From Flammeovirga kamogawensis (GTDB lineage: Bacteria; Bacteroidota; Bacteroidia; Cytophagales; Flammeovirgaceae): a DNA stretch of 64,000 nucleotides. Below the pieces are notes generated by a model. That model was not told the origin of the DNA and did not search any database. It saw only the letters and a program-made list of their open reading frames with translations. How positions within the stretch are numbered: position 1 is the first letter of the stretch; every line of letters begins with the position of its first letter. Shown here piece by piece: positions 27,401 to 36,336 of the stretch. The stretch spans positions 2,961,001 to 3,025,000 of the forward strand of contig NZ_CP076128.1 of assembly GCF_018736065.1 (NCBI RefSeq), given 5' to 3'. A program made the position numbers and the translations under genes.

Positions 27401-29369
27401 TAATATTGTTCCTGTTTCTTCAATCAGTCTTTTTGATCTACAAGAAAAAAATGAGATCACAATTGAAGAAGATGCCTCGTTTACGCTCTCACCAAGAATA
27501 TTACCACAAGATGCAACCAATAAAAATATCAATTGGTCATCTTCTAATACTGCTATTGTTACTGTAACTCAAGATGGTACGATAATGGGTATTTCTGAAG
27601 GTAATGCAACAATAACAGTTATTACAGAAGATGGTAATTTGAGTACATCTGCCCCAATTATTGTTACTGCTAAACCAATTGGAAATGGAGAACTTACATT
27701 GCTATGGGAAGACCAATTTAACGGCAATTCTTTAGACCCTAATAATTGGGTTATGGAAAATTCTAATGGCTGTGATATTGGCAATTGTAGTTTTGGTAAT
27801 CAAGAGCTACAAGCCTACACCAATAGAAATGAAAATGTAAGTGTTGAAAACGGTAAACTTGTACTTACTGCGCGTAAAGAAACACTTATGGACCGTGATT
27901 TTACATCTGGCAAAGTAATGTCTAGAGAAAAAGTAAACATTAATTACGGCGTAGTTGAAGCCAGTATTAAACTGCCAGATATGAATAACGGTTTATGGCC
28001 TGCTTTCTGGATGCTACATACACGAAACAATTGGCCATATACCGGAGAAATTGATATTCTTGAAGCTGGAGCAAAAGCTTTAGAAAGAGATGTAAACGAA
28101 GAAGTAAAATCAAATATTTTCTGGAGAGCTGAAGCTGCTGGTGTAGATGCAAATTTACAATGGGGTAATGAAGATGCCTTTTCTTATTACACAGGTGAGC
28201 AATCTGGTAAACAAGCTCACGAAGCATTTTTTGTTTACCGCTTATATTGGACACCAGACTACATACGTACAACAATCTTACAAACTGATTCAGATGGAGA
28301 ACCTATCCCATCTACAGAATATGAGATGTTACGCATTGATAATGATCCAAATAATCCTACTTTCCAAAATGAATTTTTCTCTGACGACAGTTTTTATGTA
28401 ATCATGAATTTAGCTGTTGGAGGCTGGTTCCCTTTCAACCCTGATAATGGAGAAAATAATGCTGCAAATGTTACCGCTCTACCAACTCCCGGTTCGGAAA
28501 GAGAGATGTTAATAGATTATGTAAGAGTATATTCAATTGATGGTATTGGTGCTATAAGTAGTGGTCCAGGCTATGCAAATCCTATTCCTCCGACAAAATT
28601 TGGTATCTATCAAGATGGAACAGAAACTGCTAAATCTTTAGAATATGGTATAGATGCAGAACTTTGGGTTTGGTCTGGAAGCGATGTTCTTCTTAATGCA
28701 GAAGCTAGTGTTTATGGCGATTCTGCATTAAATTTTACAATGCCTGCAAATACATGGTCTGGATTAGGTTTTAATAGCTCGGATGTACTAAACCTAAGTA
28801 ATTACAATGGTGGTACATTAAGATTTAAGGCAAAAACAAATTCTCAAGAACCTTTTAGAATTCATACATGGACACGTACTGGTGGACGAGAAGTGCAGTT
28901 TGGAAGAGGTGAAAATGCTTATGGACTTGTTCGAGATGGACAATGGCACGATGTCGAAATTCCTTTAAATGATGTTGTTGATAACTTATCAGAAGTAATT
29001 AGGCCATTTATAATTGGTGAAATTCCTGGTAATACACCAAGTTCAGATTTAGAAATTGTATTGGATGAAATTCATTATGCAACGTCTGGATCAAATGCTA
29101 GATTAAATGAAAGTGCTCTTGCCCTAGAACAAGAGATTACAATAAATGCCTATCCTAACCCTGCCACTAACATTATTACTTTAAATGGAGAACTTCAAAA
29201 TTTCTCTCAACTTACCGTATTTAATATTGATGGTAAAATACAATTCAGTCAAAATATTGACAACGAGTTAAAGGCTGATATTTTGATCAGTAATCTAAAA
29301 ACGGGAATCTATTTCATTCAGCTAAACGGCGCTGAACATTCTAAATCAATAAAATTTATAAAAAAATAA
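24465..29369 (+). CDS. T9SS-secreted multidomain beta-glucanase: clan-A glycosidase + CBM6/Big2 + GH16
   Basis: This 1634-residue secreted enzyme has two catalytic domains. After a signal peptide (residues 1-24) comes a TIM-barrel glycosidase of clan A type (~25-365), with putative acid/base Glu146 (MWEFGNEYN) and nucleophile Glu249 (LSEAG). Then: Big2 Ig-like (377-457), CBM6 (463-587), two Big2 (594-762), CBM6 (767-892), two Big2 (897-1069), GH16 (1076-1361, active-site GEIDILE with Glu195-type residues Glu1195 and Glu1200), a galactose-binding-like domain (1372-1541) and a T9SS type A sorting domain (~1555-1634, NAYPNPATN). GH16 with CBM6 suggests laminarin or another beta-1,3-glucan. The clan-A family (GH5, GH2-like or GH72-like) is not resolved. 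Confidence 0.9.
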   Translation: MKKQKLIFCLSLLLSTLLSMHVFGQNHVEIRNENQNARLYVNNQRYIIRGVCYLPIPKGGTSPTWENIDTDIALMQQAGINTIRTYAPILENNVIDKLAAGGIRIIMGFGYSDPSHPYKIVDGTYIEYVNQYKDHPAILMWEFGNEYNYHTYPSAEGGWFDGGPMEWFNALQNAAASVKAIDPHHPISTAHGEKPTKYGDMWGDPIEVAPDVDVWGMNVYRWTGSSGAIWDFWYSFNAQGRVKGAYLSEAGADSYDVRIMEENQGMHAADMKEILSQVLTAVNPEDGKKIIDCGLGITLFQFTDGWNKTGNPATHDVGNVDLPGSFPQDNFNNEEWFGITTIERQPKQAFYEVADIYNNLKAQFPDPPMGVVGNTVNVTGITVNTSNVTLYVGDQLTIFTEILPENASNKTVSWSASSIAAGVDNGTITANQTGSSIITATTVDGNFSATCNVTVINRVQPTCDIDNQIEAESYVTMNGIQLEATTDIGGGQNVGWIDAGDWLQYDIALPACTYEVTFRVASLDGGGILELKNENSLLSSSQVTQTSGWQNWVDITEEVTISEAITSLSIHAPSGGYNINWVKIKSKEDNTDIAPNSIALSTSSIALTIGEQQTITANILPSNATDKSIVWSSSNPAIAAVDQNGFITAISGGSAIITGTTSNQLNATCTVTVQNPIINVSTINLNTITETLIEGNSTILTATVLPENATDKSVTWSSSNTAIASVNQNGLVTAISEGSAIISVISNNGNISASATINVEADNSISCNFSTLIEAETYTASLDVQVENTTDTNGGQNVGWIDAGDWLVWNVNIPACTYKITYRIASAVNGGTIQIEEAGGVNVFGQVTFNGTGGWQSWIDVEQEITIENDISELAIYTPTGGFNINWIKIESLNPTIPATSITLNNCPADVALNTSHQLTATVLPSNTTDKAIIWSSSDENIVTVDQTGIVNVIGYGEAIITAVSSNQLSASCTVILENNIVPVSSISLFDLQEKNEITIEEDASFTLSPRILPQDATNKNINWSSSNTAIVTVTQDGTIMGISEGNATITVITEDGNLSTSAPIIVTAKPIGNGELTLLWEDQFNGNSLDPNNWVMENSNGCDIGNCSFGNQELQAYTNRNENVSVENGKLVLTARKETLMDRDFTSGKVMSREKVNINYGVVEASIKLPDMNNGLWPAFWMLHTRNNWPYTGEIDILEAGAKALERDVNEEVKSNIFWRAEAAGVDANLQWGNEDAFSYYTGEQSGKQAHEAFFVYRLYWTPDYIRTTILQTDSDGEPIPSTEYEMLRIDNDPNNPTFQNEFFSDDSFYVIMNLAVGGWFPFNPDNGENNAANVTALPTPGSEREMLIDYVRVYSIDGIGAISSGPGYANPIPPTKFGIYQDGTETAKSLEYGIDAELWVWSGSDVLLNAEASVYGDSALNFTMPANTWSGLGFNSSDVLNLSNYNGGTLRFKAKTNSQEPFRIHTWTRTGGREVQFGRGENAYGLVRDGQWHDVEIPLNDVVDNLSEVIRPFIIGEIPGNTPSSDLEIVLDEIHYATSGSNARLNESALALEQEITINAYPNPATNIITLNGELQNFSQLTVFNIDGKIQFSQNIDNELKADILISNLKTGIYFIQLNGAEHSKSIKFIKK

Positions 29370-29436
29370 GTGCTAACTATTATTTGAGGTGAGGTTATTA
29401 ACCTTGCCTCATTTATTATCTAATCGATATACCTAA

Positions 29437-32400
29437 ATGAAACACACTACAAAACTAAAAAATCAACTATTCATTGTGTTATTGTTTTTGTTCTCTAATG
29501 TAAATGCACAAAGCTTTACTTTTGGTACAATTCCAGATACACAAAACCTATCAGAATACGATAGTGACGCATGGAAATTAATGGGTCTTACAGGTTGGTA
29601 CGTCGAACAGCGACAAAATCTCAATATTTCTTTTGTTGCCTCGCTTGGTGATATGACACAATGGGGTGATTATGGACAATGGCAAAGAGTGCGTAATGCA
29701 TACGATCTATTTACAGAAAGTGGAATGCCGTATGCACCTTGCCAAGGAAATCACGATCCTCAATTAGATAGGTTTAATCAGTATTTTCCAGAAAGTGAAT
29801 TTATTGGAACACCTACTTATGGAGGTAATTTTAACGGAATGGAAAATGCCTATTACTTGTTTTCTGAAGCAGGAATGGACTTTATTGTTGTTACCTTACA
29901 AACACACGATAATTACATTGGAGACTACGACCTTCCCTCAATTAATTGGGCAAATGATATCTTAAATCAATATGCTGATAGAAGAGCAATATTTATTACC
30001 CATGATTTCTTCGAGGAAAGAGGTTTAATCAATGATGTAATTAAGCAACATGACAACCTATTTTTAGCTATTTGTGGTCATTCTTGTTCAAGAGAAGAAT
30101 ATTGGACAGAAACATCACCTTCAGGAAATACTGTTAACTGTATAATGACAGATTACCAATGTGATAATGATAAAGGAACAACACTTCGTTATTACACCTT
30201 CGTTCCAGAAGAAAATAGAATTGATGCATTTACTTACAATACTTTAAGCGGAAACTATGAAACGGATGCTAATTCACAATTCAGCATTAATTATCAAATG
30301 GAAAGTGTTCCGTGTGAACTTCCACACCAAGCTTATAATGGTAATGTAGTAACACTTCCAGGTACTTTCGAAGCTGAGAATTATAACGAAGGTTGCCCAA
30401 CTATTCCATTTTACGATACAGATATATCTAACCAAGGTAGTGAATACAGAACAGATGCAGTAGATATTGAAGTTTGTACAGACGGAGGTTTTAATGTTGG
30501 ATGGACAGAAGCTGGAGAGTGGTTAAACTATCAGGTAAATGTAGCAACTTCAGGTACATATAATTTTGATTTTAAAGTTGCTTCTTTTCAAGGTGGCGGT
30601 AGTTTTCACTTAGAAGTTGATGACATTGCTATTACAGAAACAATTAATGTTGCATCAACTGATGGATGGCAAAGCTGGTCTATTATTTCTTCTAATGATG
30701 TACTTCTAAACAATGGTATTCAAAATATTAAATTAGTAATCGATCAAGGAGGTTTTAATATTGATAATATTACTGCAACAAGCGTAATAACTGAAATCCC
30801 TCCTAGTATAACTCTTATAAATAGTACTCCTACATCACCTAAATCAACTGATGACATTACTATTTCTGCTACAATTACAGACAATAGTAATGTAGTAAAT
30901 GCAGAGATTTTATGGAATAATCAAGTGATTGTTATGACACATAATGCTGATATTTATAGTGGTATTATTCCAGCTCAAGTAGATGGAACTATCATCAATT
31001 ATCAAATAAAAGCTATAGATAACGATGGTCTTGTAACTATTTCGAATCAGCAATCTATTACTGTAAATGATCCTGATATCAATGAACCTCAATTAATATG
31101 GTCTGATGAATTTAATTATACAGGTCTACCAGATCCATCAAAATGGGGATATGATGTAGGAAATGGCGGATACGGTAATAATGAATTACAGAACTATACG
31201 GAGAACCGTTTAGAAAACGCCCGTGTAGAAAATGGGCATCTAATTATTGAGGCAAGAAGAGATTGGTATCAAAACATAGAATATTCTTCTGCTAGATTAG
31301 TAACTAAAAATAAAGGTGATTGGTTATACGGACGTGTTGACGTATCTGCTAAACTACCAGGTGGAAAAGGAACTTGGGCTGCCATTTGGATGCTTCCTAC
31401 AGATTGGGAATATGGCGGATGGCCAGATAGTGGTGAAATAGATATTATGGAAAATGTAGGTTATGATCCGAACACAGTACATGGTACCGTTCATACAGAA
31501 GCTTATAACCATAGAATCGGTACACAGTTAAGTAATACTATTGATAAATCTACTTATCAATCAGAATTTCATTCTTATTCTGTAGAATGGACAGAAGATA
31601 AAATGGATTTCTTTATTGACGGAGAAAAATATTTTACACACTTAAAACATGGTGGTTCTGCTGAATGGCCATTTGATAAACGTTTCCATTTAATCTTAAA
31701 TCTTGCAGTTGGTGGAGACTGGGGTGGTGCTTTAGGTGTCGATTCTAATATTTGGCCACAAAGAATGGAAGTAGATTATGTTAGAGTTTATGACAAAGGT
31801 CCTTCTCAAGAAGTCGTTACTACTACGCTTCCTGGAAGATTAGAAGCGGAAAATTATTCTGATGCAGAAGGTGTTCAGAAAGAAACTTGTAGTGAAGGCG
31901 GACAAAATGTTGGATATATTTCTAGTGGCGATTGGTTAAAATACAATGTAGATGTAACTACAACAGGTAGTTACTTAGTCGAATATAGAGTGGCAAGTAA
32001 TGATGGCGGAGGACAGTTAAACTTAGAGCAAAATAGTGGTTCAACAATTCTTGGTTCATTAAGTGTTCCTTATACTGCCGGATGGCAAACTTGGACTACT
32101 ATTTCTGATACTGTTCAGTTAACTGCTGGAGAGCAAAATATAGCCATTGGTATTCCTTCTGGAGGGTTTAATATTAATTGGATTCAGTTTACTTCTATAG
32201 ACAACACACCAGATAACATTACACCTATTAGAATAGAAGCCGAAAATTATTCAATTATGGATGGTCTTCAGACTGAGGCTTGTAGCGAAGGTGGTGAAAA
32301 TATTGGCTATACAGACCAGAATGATTGGGCTGTTTATGATGTCGAAATACCTGCAGGAAATTATGAAGTTAGCTATAGATTTGCTTCAATGAATGGCGGT

Positions 32401-32862
32401 GGAGAAATCCAACTTGAAAAAGCTGGTGGTGGCGGAACATTTGCGAACACTAGTATTAGCAGTACAGGTGGATGGCAAAATTGGTCTACTGTTTCTGATC
32501 AAATTTCTATTACTGAACCTATCAGTAAAATTGCAATAAACATTAGGCAAGGTGGTTTCAATCTAAATTGGATTGAACTAGTACCTCAATCAAGTAATGC
32601 TAGAAATAATACAAGTTCTTCTACTCTACAACTAGAAGAAACATTACGCATTTATCCTATCCCTGCCACAAATAAATTGACTATTTCTAATTTTAAAAAT
32701 CAAATAGTTGACCTAAGTGCATATAGTTTAGATGGTAAAAAACATCCTTTAAATAACACTAATAATAGTGTCGATCTATCACAACTTAAAAAAGGAATTT
32801 ATATCCTTCATATCATAGATAACAAAGGAAAGTTGTATTCTAAAAAATTTATTAAAGAGTAA
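29437..32862 (+). CDS. T9SS-secreted metallophosphoesterase–GH16 laminarinase fusion
   Basis: The 1141-residue protein has a signal peptide (~1-24), a calcineurin-like phosphoesterase domain (~27-290; Asp34, Asp72 in SLGDM, Asn105-His106 in GNHD, His189, and Cys-Gly-His215-Ser), CBM6 (~300-446), an Ig-like domain (453-545), GH16 (551-787, GEIDIMEN with Glu667 and Glu672, the classic laminarinase signature), two further CBM6 domains (797-921, 928-1050) and a T9SS sorting domain (1065-1141). It lies 67 bp after the first glucanase gene with no terminator seen, so cotranscription is likely. The phosphoesterase could act on a phosphorylated glycan or be inactive; its combination with GH16 is unusual. 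Confidence 0.9.
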   Translation: MKHTTKLKNQLFIVLLFLFSNVNAQSFTFGTIPDTQNLSEYDSDAWKLMGLTGWYVEQRQNLNISFVASLGDMTQWGDYGQWQRVRNAYDLFTESGMPYAPCQGNHDPQLDRFNQYFPESEFIGTPTYGGNFNGMENAYYLFSEAGMDFIVVTLQTHDNYIGDYDLPSINWANDILNQYADRRAIFITHDFFEERGLINDVIKQHDNLFLAICGHSCSREEYWTETSPSGNTVNCIMTDYQCDNDKGTTLRYYTFVPEENRIDAFTYNTLSGNYETDANSQFSINYQMESVPCELPHQAYNGNVVTLPGTFEAENYNEGCPTIPFYDTDISNQGSEYRTDAVDIEVCTDGGFNVGWTEAGEWLNYQVNVATSGTYNFDFKVASFQGGGSFHLEVDDIAITETINVASTDGWQSWSIISSNDVLLNNGIQNIKLVIDQGGFNIDNITATSVITEIPPSITLINSTPTSPKSTDDITISATITDNSNVVNAEILWNNQVIVMTHNADIYSGIIPAQVDGTIINYQIKAIDNDGLVTISNQQSITVNDPDINEPQLIWSDEFNYTGLPDPSKWGYDVGNGGYGNNELQNYTENRLENARVENGHLIIEARRDWYQNIEYSSARLVTKNKGDWLYGRVDVSAKLPGGKGTWAAIWMLPTDWEYGGWPDSGEIDIMENVGYDPNTVHGTVHTEAYNHRIGTQLSNTIDKSTYQSEFHSYSVEWTEDKMDFFIDGEKYFTHLKHGGSAEWPFDKRFHLILNLAVGGDWGGALGVDSNIWPQRMEVDYVRVYDKGPSQEVVTTTLPGRLEAENYSDAEGVQKETCSEGGQNVGYISSGDWLKYNVDVTTTGSYLVEYRVASNDGGGQLNLEQNSGSTILGSLSVPYTAGWQTWTTISDTVQLTAGEQNIAIGIPSGGFNINWIQFTSIDNTPDNITPIRIEAENYSIMDGLQTEACSEGGENIGYTDQNDWAVYDVEIPAGNYEVSYRFASMNGGGEIQLEKAGGGGTFANTSISSTGGWQNWSTVSDQISITEPISKIAINIRQGGFNLNWIELVPQSSNARNNTSSSTLQLEETLRIYPIPATNKLTISNFKNQIVDLSAYSLDGKKHPLNNTNNSVDLSQLKKGIYILHIIDNKGKLYSKKFIKE

Positions 32863-32993
32863 ATTTTAAATTTCTTCTTTTTAGTAAAAGCATTCTTAGG
32901 AAAGGTATTTTTCTTAAGAGTGCTTTTTTATTTAGAACTCTTAATTCATATTAATATATTAATAGATAGAACCCTAAATCAAAATTGAATTCT

Positions 32994-33980
32994 ATGCTAA
33001 GTTTTTTATCAAAAATGACCAACTTCGAAAATCACAAAAATGATATAGCTACCTTTTTTAGTGGTAAGTTCATATCAGATGATTTTATAGAAGTTGATAA
33101 TGAGATTGCTAAAGGTTTTATTTTTTTTTATAAGCTTTCTGATTATAAACATTTTTTAGTTTTCAATTTAGAAATAAAACAACCTATTGATTACGAGCTT
33201 GATTATAGTAAAGCCCAACATTTTAGTAGATTAGCTGCTTTTTTTAATAATGAGATTTATGTCAAAAGTCTTAAAGAAAATACCGAGCAATTAATTAGTT
33301 ATGATGGTTTTTATACTAGCGATAAAAATGTTCGTATTAAAGGGAAATTAAAAAAGGGAGAATATCTACAACACATTAGTTTTTTTTATACAGAAGAGTT
33401 ATTTGATATTATTTTAAATGAACAAGTAAGAAAATACTATCAAACACAAAATCACTTTTTAATATATCTTGATAACAGATCAGAACTCAATAATTTTAAA
33501 AAAACATTACTCACAATTTTTTCTTATCCTCCAGAAATAATAGGGCAAGTTCTTAAAGTAAAGTTACAAGAATTGAAATTTATTTTCTTGGCTAGGTTAT
33601 TCAATTTAGATATTGAAAAACTTGATATTAAAAATTCATCCATCACAAATTATCAATTAAAAATCCTCTTTGAAATAAGAACAACGATTTTGGAAGATTT
33701 AAGAGAAAAACCAAATGTGGGAGATTTCATTGCTAAATATGGGATTCATAAAACACTCCTTCAAAGCTTATTTCAAGAAACTTTTGGATATACAATCTAT
33801 AACTTCTTTACAATTCAAAGAATGGAAAAAACAAAAGAAGAACTTATAGACAAAAAAATGAGTACTACAGAAATTGCTTATGAATATGGGTTTAGTGATG
33901 TACAACATTTTTCTAAGCAGTTTAAAAAATTCTTTGGAGAGACTCCTAGTAAATTCTACACCAAATTTAATGTAAACTAA
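32994..33980 (+). CDS. AraC family transcriptional regulator
   Basis: The 328-residue regulator starts at the ATG at 32994; an in-frame TTG three codons earlier is less likely. The N-terminal ~230 residues form a sensor region without a recognisable cupin signature. The C-terminal ~95 residues are the double HTH, with TTEIAYEYGFSDVQHFSKQFKKFFGE as the second helix-turn-helix. It follows the two glucanase genes on the same strand, so it is the best candidate for their local regulator, possibly acting at the inverted repeats in the 24.1-24.45 kb leader. The ligand, for instance a glucan oligosaccharide, is inference. Confidence 0.9.
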   Translation: MLSFLSKMTNFENHKNDIATFFSGKFISDDFIEVDNEIAKGFIFFYKLSDYKHFLVFNLEIKQPIDYELDYSKAQHFSRLAAFFNNEIYVKSLKENTEQLISYDGFYTSDKNVRIKGKLKKGEYLQHISFFYTEELFDIILNEQVRKYYQTQNHFLIYLDNRSELNNFKKTLLTIFSYPPEIIGQVLKVKLQELKFIFLARLFNLDIEKLDIKNSSITNYQLKILFEIRTTILEDLREKPNVGDFIAKYGIHKTLLQSLFQETFGYTIYNFFTIQRMEKTKEELIDKKMSTTEIAYEYGFSDVQHFSKQFKKFFGETPSKFYTKFNVN

Positions 33981-34030
33981 AAGAAGCGATCATTGCTGAT
34001 CGCTTCTAGTTATATTATTTAATTAAAGGC

Positions 34031-35722
34031 TTAGTGTTGTAATGCTTCGCTAAACTTAACGTTGAAAGATGCACTATCCCAAGGATCTAATTTTACTCTA
34101 ACTACATTTACTCCTTTTTTACCTCTTAATTCAGTGAAAATACCATCTAGATCATTTTCTGTTTGTGCTACATAACTTGATGTAGTCACTCCATCAATAT
34201 CACCAAATGTTTCTGCCAATTGCTCATATTTCCATGGTAAAAAGTCATTATAAGAACGTTCTTTACCTGGGTGTATCTGGCGTTCTGCACCATAACCAGA
34301 ATTATCAAGAATTATTAAAGTCATGTCTAATTCATGCTCTATTACAGTAGATAACTCTTGTGCAGACATTAAAAATGCTCCATCACCAGTAATACTTATA
34401 ACTTGTCCTTTATCAGAAGTTACTTCACTGTGTGCAAAACTAGCTCCAACACTCATTCCAAAACCTGCTCCTAAAGAACCCCAATTTCCACATCCATGAA
34501 TCTTAATATCTTTCTTAAATTCTGTCTGTGATGAGTTAATGTACCCACCAGTATCACCTACTAAAACATCACCCGAATCCATGAAGTTTGCAAACTGAAC
34601 ATACATTCTATCAATTGTTAAAGCATTATCTGTAGGAGTGAATTTATCACGTCTTTCAAATGAAAACTTTTTCGCTGACTTATCAATTTCTAATTGTTTA
34701 GGAGATAGAGAAGTAACTTTTTCAGCTAAAATAGGAAGAATATCTTTTAAATAAACATCAAAATAATATTCTCCATTTATTATAACCATATCATTTAAAA
34801 TATGAATAGAATCTTGATTAACACCAATACCATCTGTAAAAACACCAGTGTCAAATTCTGTATGCTGCACACCAAACGTAATATTTAGGTCTGCTCCATC
34901 AATCATTTTTATAGTATAATCTTCTGATACTTTACCTTGATAAAAACCAACAGCATTTGGATGATCTTCGAAATGAGAAATCTTTCCTGTAAATACTGTC
35001 CCCACACAAGCATTAATATGAGAGATGACTTTATCTGTTGTCAAGATCATATTATTTCTCTGTAATAAAGGGCCTACTAAAGAGGAAATACTATCTGCCT
35101 TATCTATTAATTTCAGGATCTGATCAACAGCAGCTGTTAATTTTTTCTGATTTGTAACGGTCTGCTTAAAATCTAAAGGTGAAGTAGGATAAATATCTAA
35201 TTCTGCACCTTGAAGATCGAATGGAATTTCTAAATAAACAGGTTTTTTATGTATGAATGATGTAATTAATAAATCATCAATTTCTGCAGCAGCTGTTTCT
35301 AAAGATGATAATCTCAACGTTTTAATAGTAATATTCTCCATTACTTTCATAGAAGTATCGAAGTCTTGACCTAATAAATGATGGTATAACCTAGTACCTA
35401 CTGTTTTAGAAGCTTCTCTTGTTGGTGCTCCACAAATAACTACTAAAGGAGAATTATCTGCGTAAGCACCTGATATTGCATTTACTGTACTTAAAGAACC
35501 AACTCCAAAAGTAACTGCTGCAGCACCAAAACCATTAAGTCTTGAATAACCATCTGCTGAATATGTTGCGTTTAATTCGTTTCTACTATTAACATGTTTA
35601 ACTCCTGTATTCTTATCTATTAACTCATCGAAAAATGGTAATACATAATCGCCTGGAATACCAAATAAATGATTTACGCTTAACTCGTTTAATCTTCCTA
35701 GTAAAAATTCTGAAACTGTCAT
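34031..35722 (-). CDS. thiamine-dependent 2-keto acid decarboxylase (pyruvate/indolepyruvate decarboxylase-like)
   Basis: The 563-residue protein has the three-domain architecture of the PDC/IPDC family: an N-terminal PYR domain with the activating Glu49 (SRNELNA) and the His-His pair 114-115 (RLYHHLLGQ), a middle domain, and a C-terminal PP domain with the TPP motif (ITGDGAFLMSAQEL to LDNSGYG). The HH pair is characteristic of true keto-acid decarboxylases rather than acetolactate synthase. The product would be an aldehyde and CO2, from pyruvate (ethanol fermentation) or indolepyruvate (auxin route). It stands alone; no alcohol dehydrogenase is adjacent. Confidence 0.9.
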   Translation of the reverse strand: MTVSEFLLGRLNELSVNHLFGIPGDYVLPFFDELIDKNTGVKHVNSRNELNATYSADGYSRLNGFGAAAVTFGVGSLSTVNAISGAYADNSPLVVICGAPTREASKTVGTRLYHHLLGQDFDTSMKVMENITIKTLRLSSLETAAAEIDDLLITSFIHKKPVYLEIPFDLQGAELDIYPTSPLDFKQTVTNQKKLTAAVDQILKLIDKADSISSLVGPLLQRNNMILTTDKVISHINACVGTVFTGKISHFEDHPNAVGFYQGKVSEDYTIKMIDGADLNITFGVQHTEFDTGVFTDGIGVNQDSIHILNDMVIINGEYYFDVYLKDILPILAEKVTSLSPKQLEIDKSAKKFSFERRDKFTPTDNALTIDRMYVQFANFMDSGDVLVGDTGGYINSSQTEFKKDIKIHGCGNWGSLGAGFGMSVGASFAHSEVTSDKGQVISITGDGAFLMSAQELSTVIEHELDMTLIILDNSGYGAERQIHPGKERSYNDFLPWKYEQLAETFGDIDGVTTSSYVAQTENDLDGIFTELRGKKGVNVVRVKLDPWDSASFNVKFSEALQH

Positions 35723-35898
35723 GATGAATAGATTTTATATTTTTGTTATTGTTTTTATTGAACAATACAAAGGTGCAGTTTTCAAAAAATAGTCTATTGT
35801 ACAAAAAGATGGAGCTGTGGTAAAAAAAGATAAACTTAGTTTTTTATAGATTAAGGATACCTTATATAGGAAGAAAATAATAGAGGTAATTTTTAAGC

Positions 35899-35932
35899 AA
35901 AAAAAAACCACGACTTCATAAAGAAATCGTGG
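35899..35932 (-). terminator. intrinsic terminator after rpmE2
   Basis: A 10-bp stem with one G-U pair (35932-35923 with 35917-35908) is followed by nine Ts on the minus strand. Confidence 0.92.
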
Positions 35933-35954
35933 CTTCTGAGAATAAAGCAAATAC

Positions 35955-36200
35955 TTATGCTTTCTTTCCGTATTTTTTGTTGAAACGATCAACTCTACCT
36001 GCAGCTGAAATAGCAGCTTTCTTACCAGTATAGAACGGGTGAGATGCAGAAGAAATCTCGACTTTGAATAAAGGATAAGTTGCTCCTTCAAATTCAATAG
36101 TGTCTTGTGTTTTAACAGTAGAACCAATAAGGAACTTCTCGTTACTAGTCAGATCGTGGAATACCACTGGTCTGAACTCAGGATGAAGATCTTTTTTCAT
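35955..36200 (-). CDS. rpmE2: 50S ribosomal protein L31 type B
   Basis: The 81-residue protein has the typical start [16 protein letters not shown] and the core [11 protein letters not shown]. No zinc-ligand cysteines are present, so it is the zinc-independent (type B) form, which elsewhere replaces the Zn-containing L31 under zinc limitation. A very good promoter (TTG-N20-TACTTTTG) lies ~40 bp upstream. The gene is monocistronic, with a strong terminator. Confidence 0.97.
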   Translation of the reverse strand: MKKDLHPEFRPVVFHDLTSNEKFLIGSTVKTQDTIEFEGATYPLFKVEISSASHPFYTGKKAAISAAGRVDRFNKKYGKKA

Positions 36201-36245
36201 CTTATAATATTTTTTTACTTAATTCTGTAATCCCAAATCGAAATG

Positions 36246-36276
36246 CAAAAGTAATACTTTGTATAATACTACACAA
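36246..36276 (-). promoter_or_regulatory. promoter for rpmE2
   Basis: On the minus strand TTG (36276-36274) is followed after 20 bases by TACTTTTG (36253-36246), matching the Bacteroidota consensus; the leader would be ~40 nt. Confidence 0.68.
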
Positions 36277-36336
36277 TAATACTAGCATCTTATTCTATAA
36301 CATCTCTGAATATTAGAGAAAAAACACCTAAATAAG

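Noticed and set aside
35735..36127. 130-codon minus-strand ORF
   Set aside because: It overlaps rpmE2 out of frame, extends across its terminator, and has low-quality composition.
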